Of a stretch of DNA of 38,430 nt, positions 7,767 through 15,093 are shown piece after piece. The stretch comes from DAIOHQ01 sp036744635 (lineage in GTDB: Bacteria; Planctomycetota; Phycisphaerae; Tepidisphaerales; Tepidisphaeraceae). The DNA is taken from assembly GCA_036744635.1 (NCBI GenBank), contig DAIOHQ010000011.1, positions 1 through 38,430 of the forward strand. The letters are read 5' to 3'. Both the position numbers and the translations under genes were made by a program. The notes beneath the pieces were generated by a model. It was not told the origin of the DNA. It did not search any database and was given only the letters and a program-made list of their open reading frames with translations. The stretch's first letter is position 1; each line of letters opens with the position of its first letter.

Positions 7767-7844
7767 TGGCACGGGTTGAGGAAAACCCGTGCTACGGGAA
7801 GAGCGCTTGCGCTTCTTGCGCATGGGCTGGGCAGCCCATGCCAC
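7767..7844. repeat. REP doublet (inverted pair of REP-like hairpins)
   Basis: The first hairpin is TGGCACGGG...CCCGTGC (7767-7792). The second, in inverted orientation, is GCATGGGCT / AGCCCATGCCAC (7820-7844). Read on the - strand, the second is nearly identical to the REP hairpins bounding the transposase inside the downstream helicase gene. The head-to-head pair separated by about 25 bp resembles the non-autonomous REP doublets (BIMEs) that REP-associated transposases mobilise. Confidence 0.75.
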
Positions 7845-7903
7845 ACAAGGCCATCCACGGTTTTGGGCGAACCTGGGCGGGCGCTAGGCGTTTGATTTCC
7901 CAT

Positions 7904-7918
7904 ACGTTAACCTAACGT
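7904..7918. promoter_or_regulatory. Inverted repeat just upstream of the helicase start
   Basis: ACGTTA-ACC-TAACGT lies 8-22 bp before the helicase ATG, next to a TTGATT that could be a -35 box. No Shine-Dalgarno sequence is visible. The palindrome could be a repressor operator. DinG is a LexA target in E. coli, but planctomycete LexA sites are not known to me, so the regulator is unassigned. Confidence 0.35.
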
Positions 7919-7925
7919 GTGACGC

Positions 7926-10634
7926 ATGACTTCCACCTTGCAGGATATTCTCGGCGCGGACGGGGCGATTGCCCGGCGGCTCGGGGAGAAGTACGAATTT
8001 CGCCCGCAGCAGCTTGAGATGGCATCGGCCGTCGAGCGGGCGTTTGAGGAGGGGCATCACCTGCTGGTGGAAGCGGGGACGGGGGTGGGAAAATCGTTCG
8101 CCTATCTTCTGCCGGCCATCGACTACGCGGTGAAGAAAAGGAAGCGGGTGGTGATCTCGACGCACACGATCGCGCTGCAGGAGCAATTGATCGACAAGGA
8201 TATCCCGCTGTTGCGGTCGGTCTATCCCGATGAGTTCAGCGCGGTGCTGGTGAAGGGGCGGAGCAACTACCTGTGCCGGCGGCGGCTGGATCAGACGCGG
8301 GCCCGGCAGAACATGCTGTTCGAGGAGCAGCGGCAGCTCGAATCCTTGTGGATGATCGAAGAATGGGCCAACGAGACCGGCGATGGTTCGCTGACCACCC
8401 TGCCGGCCACGCCGGAAATGGGGGTGTGGGACAAGGTGTGTGCCGAGCACGGCAACTGTCTGGGGAAGAAGTGCGAGCATTACCAGAACTGCTTCTGGCA
8501 GTCGGCCAAGCGGCGCATGCAGGGTGGCAACATCCTGGTGGTGAACCACGCCTTGTTCTTCGCGGACCTGGCGCTGCGCATGGCGGGGGTGAACTATCTG
8601 CCCAAGTATGACCTGGCCGTGCTGGATGAGGCGCACACGGTGGAGGATGTGGCCGGGCAGCATTTCGGACTGAAGGTTTCCGAGAGCGGCATCAAGTATC
8701 AGCTCCGCCATCTGTATGATCCCAAGCGCGGCAAGGGGCTGCTGACCGCCACGGGAGGCTCCTGGGCCAATGATGCGATCAGCGATGTGGTGGACCTGCA
8801 CTCGCGGATTGAATATTTCTTCGAGCGCTGCGTGAATTGGCAGGAAAACCATGGCCGGGCCAATGGCCGGATGCACGAGGCCAACGTCATCGCCAATGAC
8901 ATATCGCCGAAGCTGATGGATCTGGCCCTGCACCTCAAGGCGATGCTGACCAACCTGACCAAGGATGAGGAGATCTCGGAGATCAGCTCGCAGGCGGCCA
9001 AGGTGGAGGTGCTGGCCCAGAGCCTCGATGGCATTCTGGCGCAGAAGATGAGCGATGCGGTCTTCTGGATGGAGACCAGCGGCCACACGCCCAAGCGCGT
9101 CACGCTGCACGCGGCGCCGGTGAATATCGCCGAGGCGCTGAAGGAGCATTTGTTCGGGAAGATTCCCAGCGTGGTGCTGGCCAGCGCTACGTTGTGTACG
9201 AGCGGGAAAAAGGTCTCGCGGTCCAAAAAAAGTGGCACGGGCTACCAGCCCGTGCGCAACGCCAAAGGCGCATCCATTCAGATCCGCGACGGAGCTTACC
9301 TGCCACATTGGACTGCCGCAGGAGAAATTTATGCCATCACGTTTCGCCTCGCCGATGCGCTCCCGAAAAAAGTGGTGGAAGCATGGTTGCGGGAACGCGA
9401 GTCGATCGTTGCCAGCGCGGCGAAACAAGACAGGTCACTCACACAGACAGAGAGTGACCGGCGGGCTCACCTGTATTCTGAAAGGATCGAGAGCCAACTT
9501 GATCTTGGAAACGGCAATTGCTTCCTGGGCAACGCACAAATTGCTCAAGTCGTAAGCGAGCAGCTTGCGCACTTCAACGGCGAGCGATATCGCCTATTGG
9601 CGTGGTGCATCATGCCGAATCACGTGCATGTTGTATTACAGCCAAGGCCGGGGTTCGAGTTGCCGCAGATCATGCATGCGATCAAGTCATACACGGCCAA
9701 CCGGGCCAATAAGCTTCTCAATCGGCGCGGAGCGTTCTGGCAGCCGGAATATTTTGATCATCTCATTCGCGACGAAGAGGATTTGCGGCACGCGGTGCAG
9801 TATGCGTGGTTGAACGCGGAGAATTCGGGGATGCGCGATTGGCAATGGCGAGGGAAGGATGAGGCAACATTGCAGGCTGCACTTGATGGGCCAAAGGACG
9901 AATCTCCGCTCCGCGTTGTGCATGGGCTGGTAGCCCATGCCACGTCCATAAATCCCGCGTTCGCGTATATTCAGTCGCGGCTGGGGGTGGAGGAGGCTCG
10001 GACGCTTCAGCTTGGGTCGCCGTTTGATTACGCGAACCAGGCGATTTTGTATATCGAGCCGAATCTGCCGGAGCCGAATGACACGAACCGGTTCTTGCCG
10101 GCGGCGTGCGAGCGGATCATTCATTATCTGCAGCAGACCAACGGCGGGGCGTTCGTGCTGTTTACCAGCTACAAAATGCTGATCGACGCGGCCAACCGGC
10201 TTGCGCCGGCGCTGGAGGAGTTGGGCTACCCGATTCTGGTACAGGGGCAGGGGGCGCCGCGGCGGATTCTGCTCGACCGGTTTCGCTCGGCCGACAATGC
10301 TGTGCTCTTCGGAACCAGCTCATTCTGGCAGGGGATCGACGTGCAGGGGGATCGGCTGCGCAATGTGATCATCGTCAAACTGCCGTTTGCGGTGCCGGAT
10401 GAACCATTGACCGAGGCCCGGCTGGACGCGGTCAAGCGCGCCGGCGGAAATCCGTTCATGGACTATTCGGTGCCGGAGGCCGTGATCAAATTGAAGCAGG
10501 GTTTTGGCCGGCTGATCCGCTCGAAGACGGACAAGGGAATCGTGGTGATTCTGGACAGCAGGGTGACGGCCAAGCACTACGGAAAGATGTTTCTGGATGC
10601 GCTGCCGGAGTGCAAGCGGGTGATCGTGCCGTAG
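7926..10634 (+). CDS. dinG: DinG-like superfamily 2 helicase with an in-frame REP-associated transposase insertion
   Basis: 902 residues in one open frame. The helicase part has Walker A EAGTGVGKS (49-57), four iron-sulfur-type cysteines C117, C178, C183, C189 in the XPD/DinG spacing, DEAH at 234-237, and the SATL motif at 420-423. The second motor domain resumes at FAYIQSRLG (679) and runs through LQLGSPFDY, SFWQGID and the late QGFGRLIR motif to the end. Between residues about 429 and 677 lies a complete REP-associated tyrosine transposase with its bounding REP hairpins. DinG-family enzymes unwind DNA 5' to 3' and resolve R-loops and repair intermediates. Without the insert the protein would be about 650 residues, a normal family length. 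The insert occupies the linker between the two motor domains, where it might be tolerated. Whether the helicase still works is unknown. Confidence 0.9.
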   Translation: MTSTLQDILGADGAIARRLGEKYEFRPQQLEMASAVERAFEEGHHLLVEAGTGVGKSFAYLLPAIDYAVKKRKRVVISTHTIALQEQLIDKDIPLLRSVYPDEFSAVLVKGRSNYLCRRRLDQTRARQNMLFEEQRQLESLWMIEEWANETGDGSLTTLPATPEMGVWDKVCAEHGNCLGKKCEHYQNCFWQSAKRRMQGGNILVVNHALFFADLALRMAGVNYLPKYDLAVLDEAHTVEDVAGQHFGLKVSESGIKYQLRHLYDPKRGKGLLTATGGSWANDAISDVVDLHSRIEYFFERCVNWQENHGRANGRMHEANVIANDISPKLMDLALHLKAMLTNLTKDEEISEISSQAAKVEVLAQSLDGILAQKMSDAVFWMETSGHTPKRVTLHAAPVNIAEALKEHLFGKIPSVVLASATLCTSGKKVSRSKKSGTGYQPVRNAKGASIQIRDGAYLPHWTAAGEIYAITFRLADALPKKVVEAWLRERESIVASAAKQDRSLTQTESDRRAHLYSERIESQLDLGNGNCFLGNAQIAQVVSEQLAHFNGERYRLLAWCIMPNHVHVVLQPRPGFELPQIMHAIKSYTANRANKLLNRRGAFWQPEYFDHLIRDEEDLRHAVQYAWLNAENSGMRDWQWRGKDEATLQAALDGPKDESPLRVVHGLVAHATSINPAFAYIQSRLGVEEARTLQLGSPFDYANQAILYIEPNLPEPNDTNRFLPAACERIIHYLQQTNGGAFVLFTSYKMLIDAANRLAPALEELGYPILVQGQGAPRRILLDRFRSADNAVLFGTSSFWQGIDVQGDRLRNVIIVKLPFAVPDEPLTEARLDAVKRAGGNPFMDYSVPEAVIKLKQGFGRLIRSKTDKGIVVILDSRVTAKHYGKMFLDALPECKRVIVP
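9232..9261 (+). repeat. Left REP hairpin of the RAYT element
   Basis: GTGGCACGGGCTACCAGCCC, followed by GTGCGCAACG. The hairpin stem is CACGGGCT/AGCCCGTG. It matches the right REP, read in the opposite direction, at 27 of 30 positions. Two of the differences are a compensating pair (C-G here, T-A there) that keeps the stem. Confidence 0.9.
9914..9943 (-). repeat. Right REP hairpin of the RAYT element (inverted)
   Basis: Read on the - strand, GTGGCATGGGCTACCAGCCC, followed by ATGCACAACG. The stem CATGGGCT/AGCCCATG is maintained relative to the left copy by compensating changes. Transposase REPs are usually found as such inverted pairs around the gene. Confidence 0.9.
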
Positions 10635-10697
10635 GGAGGAAGTTTGGCCGGGTCGATTTGTTTGCAGACGGCCTGACAATCCGCATACCCTTTGAAT

Positions 10698-11624
10698 ATG
10701 GCATTCGTGCAACAATCGATCGAACGCCGGCTTTCGGCGCTGCTGGGCGCGGAAGTGACGTTTGAGAAATTCAAGCTTTCGCTGCTCGGGGGTTCGATCG
10801 AGGCGGGCGGGGTGAGGGTGGCGGCGGGCGCGGGCGCGGGGGCGGAACCGATTCTGACGATTGGGCGGATCAAGGCGGAAATTTCCATTGCACGGGCGAT
10901 GAAGAAAGAGATCGTGGTGAAGTCACTGGCGATCGAACGGCCGCGCTTCACGCTGGTGCGGCGAGCGGATGGATCGCTGAACCTGCCGGGGCGGGCGAAG
11001 GCGCAGGCAGCGCCCGCTGCGGCTGCGCCGCAAGAGGCGGTCGAGGAGGAGGCGCCAAAATCATGGGCGCTGGAGGCGCACAAGGTCTTGCTGATCGACG
11101 GGGAAATTCATTACCGCAGCGAGGTGGCCGGCGACGAAGGTTACCACGTCTCGGCAGAGTCTATCCTGGGGGAAGTTCGCCAGGCGGGGGGGAAGGGGGG
11201 GGGAGGAGCGGCGGGGGGAGATTTGGCGGTGACGCTGCTGACCGACTCGGTGGGCCGGCGCGACCGGCCGCAGGAATTGGGGGCGATCAAGGCCAGCATC
11301 ACGCTGGGCGGGGCGGCCGATTTTTCCCGCATCGCTGGCGCATCGGTGCAGGGGGAATTGTATTTCGCGGACGATGCCCGCCTGGAATTCGCCATGCCGG
11401 CGCTGTCGGCTCGGTCGGGCCGCTTCAAGTTTGGCGGGAAGGTCGAGCTGGCGAAATTTCGCGCGATGGTTCCGCCGACGTTGGCGCTGCTGCATGCCCT
11501 GATTTCCACCATCCGCGGCATCGTCGAAGTAAACATCGAAGGCAAGGTGGATGTGGCCAAGGGGATGGAAATTTCCACCGCCCATTTGAGCGCAACCGAT
11601 TTCGCGATAGCATGGCCGCGTTGA
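10698..11624 (+). CDS. AsmA-like / DUF748-type protein without N-terminal anchor
   Basis: 308 residues from the ATG at 10698; a TTG two codons earlier is the alternative, and neither has a clear ribosome site. The opening IERRLSALLGAEVTFEKFKLSLLGGSIEAGGVRV resembles the first beta-segment of AsmA/TamB-type proteins, which form long beta-grooves between membranes, but the usual N-terminal membrane helix is missing. Residues about 105-125 are an Ala/Pro/Glu-rich linker (AQAAPAAAAPQEAVEEEAP). A Gly run GGKGGGGAAGG near residue 165 is coded by G7 and G8 tracts prone to slippage. A central LTIGRIKAEISIARAMKKEIVVKSLAIERPRFTLVR is also AsmA-like. It begins 63 bp after the helicase gene. The family call is moderate. 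Confidence 0.6.
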   Translation: MAFVQQSIERRLSALLGAEVTFEKFKLSLLGGSIEAGGVRVAAGAGAGAEPILTIGRIKAEISIARAMKKEIVVKSLAIERPRFTLVRRADGSLNLPGRAKAQAAPAAAAPQEAVEEEAPKSWALEAHKVLLIDGEIHYRSEVAGDEGYHVSAESILGEVRQAGGKGGGGAAGGDLAVTLLTDSVGRRDRPQELGAIKASITLGGAADFSRIAGASVQGELYFADDARLEFAMPALSARSGRFKFGGKVELAKFRAMVPPTLALLHALISTIRGIVEVNIEGKVDVAKGMEISTAHLSATDFAIAWPR

Positions 11625-11733
11625 AGCCGCTGCACGATTTGAGGTCGTTCGCGGAGCGGCGAGTGCTTGATGCTGTAGGTGGCTTGGAAAATATGGCTGG
11701 ATTCGGGTGCATGGGTACATCCACCGCTCCTCC

Positions 11734-11858
11734 AACCATGGCAGACAAGAATGTCCGCCCCACCAGTGTAGGGTGGGCGTACTCGCCCACCGTTCGTTTC
11801 GGTGGGCGAGTACGCCCACCCTACAAGAACCATGGCAGACAAGAAGGTCCGCCCCACC
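11734..11858. repeat. Perfect 25-bp palindrome between near-identical 31-bp direct repeats
   Basis: The arms at 11768-11792 and 11800-11824 (GTAGGGTGGGCGTACTCGCC... and its exact complement) are separated by 7 bases. Direct repeats at 11734-11764 and 11828-11858 (AACCATGGCAGACAAGAA..., one mismatch, 94-bp period) flank them. The 275-bp gap after the AsmA-like gene otherwise holds nothing recognisable. Confidence 0.9.
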
Positions 11859-11899
11859 AAATCAAGCGGCGCTGCATCCCCCTGACCGAGGAGACAAGC

Positions 11900-12868
11900 A
11901 TGTGGGGCAATCGACTGGGTTGGGGGATTTCGGGCGCTATCGTCATCGGCGCGCTGGGGGTCTATGCGCTGATCGTGCTGGCCATGAAGCCGTCGCCGCC
12001 GACGGCGTTCATCACCGGACATCCGGATTATCTCACGCGGGTGGAGTTGCCGGTCGATCCGCGCACGGTGGTGAAGGTGATGACCGACGATTGCGATGCC
12101 GGGCCGATGTATCGCGAGGCCATCAATGACGTCGGCAGGCACCAGGTGTTGTACGACCAGTTTGGCGAAGGGCGGGCGCCGATGGAGCGGGTGGGCGAGC
12201 TGAAGGGAGTCGACAATCTGCTCAAGGCGGCCAAGTGCAAGCGGATGACGCTCTTCTCGGCCAATCCCAAAGAGGTGGTGAATTACATCGGTGAACGCGA
12301 GCCGATTGAGGCCCTGGCGAAGGTGGCGAAGGCCGCGATTGCGATTGGCCTGCGCAGCAAGGAGAAGGATCCGGAGACCGCCCGCAAGTATTACGAGGCC
12401 GCGTTCTCCCTGGGCACGAAGATGTACGAAGAGCGCGTGGTGTACGAGGAATTGCAGGTGGGCATCGATCTGCTGGGAACCGCCGCGTCCGCGCTGAAGA
12501 GCCTTGTCAAGGAAAAGGACCCCGCGGCGGCTGATGCGCTCGGCAACTTCGACGCCAGCAAGCTGGAATATTTTCAGAACCGCATCGCCCCGGTCATGCG
12601 GGTGATCAGCTCCATCGACCCGAACGTGCAATTCCAGCACACCGGCGATGTTTTCAAGCTGGCCAGCCCGGACAACGAAGAAAAAATGTTCCGCACCGAA
12701 GCGGTGCTAAAGCTGGGAAGGCAGAAGTATTTCGCCGCTCGTTCGGCCGATCAATGGGGCGCCCGGCGGATTTTGCGGAAATATGCACAAGACGACGATC
12801 CGGCCATCAGCACCGCCGCCCAATTGGGATTGGACCTGACCCTTGAGGGGTATCGCGCGTTACACTGA
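11900..12868 (+). CDS. Membrane-anchored protein of unknown function
   Basis: 322 residues. A GAGGAG ribosome site seven bases before the ATG fixes the start, although the frame stays open far upstream. Residues about 5-30 form one membrane helix (GWGISGAIVIGALGVYALIVLAM) followed by PSPPTAF, so the rest is probably extracytoplasmic. The soluble part is largely alpha-helical with a TPR-like stretch (EALAKVAKAAIAIGLRSKEK, ARKYYEAAFSLGTKMYEERV) and a C-terminal HEAT-like segment (GARRILRKYAQDDDPAISTA). I do not recognise a named family. The neighbours (AsmA-like protein, ABC exporter) make an envelope role plausible. The 228-bp gap after it has lower GC and no clear gene. Confidence 0.78.
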   Translation: MWGNRLGWGISGAIVIGALGVYALIVLAMKPSPPTAFITGHPDYLTRVELPVDPRTVVKVMTDDCDAGPMYREAINDVGRHQVLYDQFGEGRAPMERVGELKGVDNLLKAAKCKRMTLFSANPKEVVNYIGEREPIEALAKVAKAAIAIGLRSKEKDPETARKYYEAAFSLGTKMYEERVVYEELQVGIDLLGTAASALKSLVKEKDPAAADALGNFDASKLEYFQNRIAPVMRVISSIDPNVQFQHTGDVFKLASPDNEEKMFRTEAVLKLGRQKYFAARSADQWGARRILRKYAQDDDPAISTAAQLGLDLTLEGYRALH

Positions 12869-13096
12869 GTGATTTTTCAGTACATAAGACCATGTGTTGA
12901 AGATAGTTACAGAATAAATGCGCTTCGGGCGATTCCCGCTTATCGCAAGAGGTTGCTTTTCAGCATTATTGGACCACAAATCTCCGTTTGCCCGATAGAT
13001 GATCTTGACGCGCTGTCCCGCGACGGTAGCGTTAGGCGTCTGGCGAAAGCGAATATCCGCGCGGATACCGTCTCCCCCAACAATGGCTGATGTAAC

Positions 13097-15082
13097 GTGG
13101 CTACGATTTCGGCCGTCCCCCAACAAATAACCCCGGCAGCCTCTCACCTGGAGCGGATCACGCAGGCGGTCTCGAATCGGGACCTGCTGAAGTGGATGTT
13201 CCAGTTTGTCAAACCGGTCAAGCACATGATGGCGCTGACTGGCGCATACCTGGCACTGTTGGTGGGCGCGGAGATTCTGACCGTGCGGCAGACGGCCAGA
13301 GCGGTGGATCAGATCAAGGCGCTGCACCTGGGCGACGCCAGCACGCAGTACGGATTCTGGCACTGGATCAGCAGCAGCAGTTGGGATGCGATTGCCCTGC
13401 GTAACACGATTTTGCTATTGGCGATCTTCGCCGGGGCCATGGGCTTGCTGCGCTATCTGCGCGAGGTGAGCAATTCCAAGCTGAGCATGCGGATGGTCTT
13501 CTACATCCGCCAGGCGGTCTACGACAAGCTGCAGCGGGTGGGATTCAGCTTTCATGATGCGGTATCGACCGGACAGCTCATCAGCCGGGCGCTGACGGAT
13601 TTGCAGAACGTTCGGATGTTCGTGCAGTCGGCGGTGCTGACCTCTCTGGAAATCGTGCTGATCGTGGGCGGTTACATCGTGCTGATTTTGACGCGCAGCC
13701 CGTGGGTGGCGCTGCTGGCGCTGGTGCCGATGCCGTTTTGGACCTGGTATATCCTGCGTTTCAGCAAGAAGGCCCAGCCATCCTGGAAAGCGGTGCTGGA
13801 GGCGGATGACCGCAATGTCTCGATCCTGACCGAGAACATCGCGGGCGTTCACGTGGTCAAGGCGTTTGCCACCGAGAAGCAGGAAGTCGACAAGTACAAC
13901 AAGAACGCCGACACCTTCTATCAGCGCACCATCGCCCGCATCCGGCTGTTCGCCAACTTTCAGCCGATCATCCGCGCCATCGCATCCGCCTCCAATCTCA
14001 CGCTCTTCCTGGCGGCGGGGATTCTGATGATCAAGCAGAAACTGAACGTCGGCGATTTCCTCATCCTTGGCGCGGCCATGGGATCGATCCTCGGCCGGCT
14101 GCAGCAGGTGTCGGTGATCAACGACCAGTACCAGGCGGCGGTGGTGTCGGCCAAGCGGCTCTATGAGGTGCTGATGGCCCCGCCGACGGTGCCAGAGAAA
14201 CCGAATGCCCCGGCCCTGCCCGCCGGGGGCGGCGCGGTGCGGTTTGAGGATGTGAGCTTTGGATATGACCCCAACAGGCCGGTGCTGCGCAACATCAGCT
14301 TCGAAGTGAAGGCCGGCAGCGCGGTGGCGATCGTCGGTCCAACCGGATCGGGAAAGACCACGCTGGTCAACCTCATCAGCCGATTTTACGACCCGCAGGC
14401 GGGGCGGATTCTGGTGGATGGGATGGATCTGCGCGACTGCAAGCTGGCCAGCATCCGCTCGCAGGTGGCGTTCGTGTTTCAGGAAACCTATCTGTTCAGC
14501 GACTCCGTGGCGGCCAACATCGCCTACGGCCGGGAATACTTGCGCGGCGGCGAGATCGAGGCCGCCTCGCGGCTGGCGCAGGCGCATGAGTTCATCGAAG
14601 GTCTCCCGCGCGGGTATGACACCATCCTGGGCGAGCGCGGCGCCTCGCTGTCGGGCGGGCAGCGGCAGCGGCTGGCGATCGCTCGGGCGATTCTCTCCAA
14701 CCCGCGCATTTTGGTGCTCGATGACGCGACGGCCGCGGTTGATCCCGAGACCGAGGATCTGATTCGTCGCGGCATGGGCTTGGTGATGCGCGGGCGGACG
14801 ACGTTCGTCATTGCCCATCGCATCAGCACCGTGAAGCGGGCCGATTTGGTGATCGTGCTGGAGGATGGCCGCATTACCCAGCTTGGCACGCACGAACAGC
14901 TCATGCGGCAGCATGGGCACTATCGGGAGATCGCGGCGGTGCAGTTGTACGGCGACAGCGGCCCGCCGCGTCTGCCGGAGGATCCGCCTTCGCACATGGA
15001 CCGATTGCAGGATACCCAGCGGCTGGCGGTGACCGCCTCGGCCGCCCAGGGCGGCGGCGATGGCAGCGAGTCGAGGATCTGA
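13097..15082 (+). CDS. ABC exporter half-transporter (subunit with degenerate catalytic Glu)
   Basis: 661 residues from a GTG start; no good ribosome site is seen, but the next in-frame ATG lies inside the first membrane segment. A type IV exporter membrane domain (about residues 35-340, six helices) precedes the nucleotide-binding domain: Walker A GPTGSGKTT with Lys420, signature LSGGQ (518-522), Walker B ending LVLDD, so the usual catalytic Glu is Asp543, and an H-loop in FVIAHRIST. The gene is followed after 11 bp by a second half-transporter, and the two almost certainly form a heterodimer. ABC exporters of this type move lipids, peptides or drugs outward across the inner membrane; the substrate is unknown. 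Confidence 0.92.
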   Translation: MATISAVPQQITPAASHLERITQAVSNRDLLKWMFQFVKPVKHMMALTGAYLALLVGAEILTVRQTARAVDQIKALHLGDASTQYGFWHWISSSSWDAIALRNTILLLAIFAGAMGLLRYLREVSNSKLSMRMVFYIRQAVYDKLQRVGFSFHDAVSTGQLISRALTDLQNVRMFVQSAVLTSLEIVLIVGGYIVLILTRSPWVALLALVPMPFWTWYILRFSKKAQPSWKAVLEADDRNVSILTENIAGVHVVKAFATEKQEVDKYNKNADTFYQRTIARIRLFANFQPIIRAIASASNLTLFLAAGILMIKQKLNVGDFLILGAAMGSILGRLQQVSVINDQYQAAVVSAKRLYEVLMAPPTVPEKPNAPALPAGGGAVRFEDVSFGYDPNRPVLRNISFEVKAGSAVAIVGPTGSGKTTLVNLISRFYDPQAGRILVDGMDLRDCKLASIRSQVAFVFQETYLFSDSVAANIAYGREYLRGGEIEAASRLAQAHEFIEGLPRGYDTILGERGASLSGGQRQRLAIARAILSNPRILVLDDATAAVDPETEDLIRRGMGLVMRGRTTFVIAHRISTVKRADLVIVLEDGRITQLGTHEQLMRQHGHYREIAAVQLYGDSGPPRLPEDPPSHMDRLQDTQRLAVTASAAQGGGDGSESRI

Positions 15083-15093
15083 CGGATTTGAGC

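Larger units (their letters stand above)
9207..9959 (+). mobile_element. RAYT element (REP-associated tyrosine transposase with flanking REPs) inside the helicase gene
   Basis: The inserted ~250 codons encode a whole Y1/HUH transposase: an opening YLPHWTAAGEIYAITFRLAD, the HUH motif MPNHVHVV (His566 and His568 of the fused protein) and the expected catalytic tyrosine in LRHAVQYAWLN (Tyr626), ending near WRGKDE. These enzymes cut and join single-stranded DNA at REP hairpins. REP hairpins in opposite orientation bound the unit at 9232-9261 and 9914-9943 and are themselves translated. The element has no stop codon and is a multiple of three, so the helicase frame is preserved. The exact ends and any target duplication cannot be fixed without an uninterrupted relative. 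Confidence 0.88.

Noticed and set aside
7578..7844. - strand frames across the amt-helicase gap
   Set aside because: Translations are proline/histidine repeats from G-rich low-complexity DNA and REP hairpins; no coding evidence.
9420..9460. Possible CRISPR-like or tandem repeat (CACACAGACAGAGAG) in the transposase
   Set aside because: It is a single short low-complexity stretch with no regular spacers.
11063..12868. 601-codon reading of the gene ending at 12868
   Set aside because: The first part overlaps the AsmA-like gene in another frame and runs through palindromic repeats; the ATG at 11900 has a strong ribosome site and starts a membrane anchor.
12869..13090. 73-codon + strand frame before the ABC exporter
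   Set aside because: It starts immediately at the previous stop with a GTG and no ribosome site, and shows no recognisable features; the gap more likely holds the exporter's promoter.
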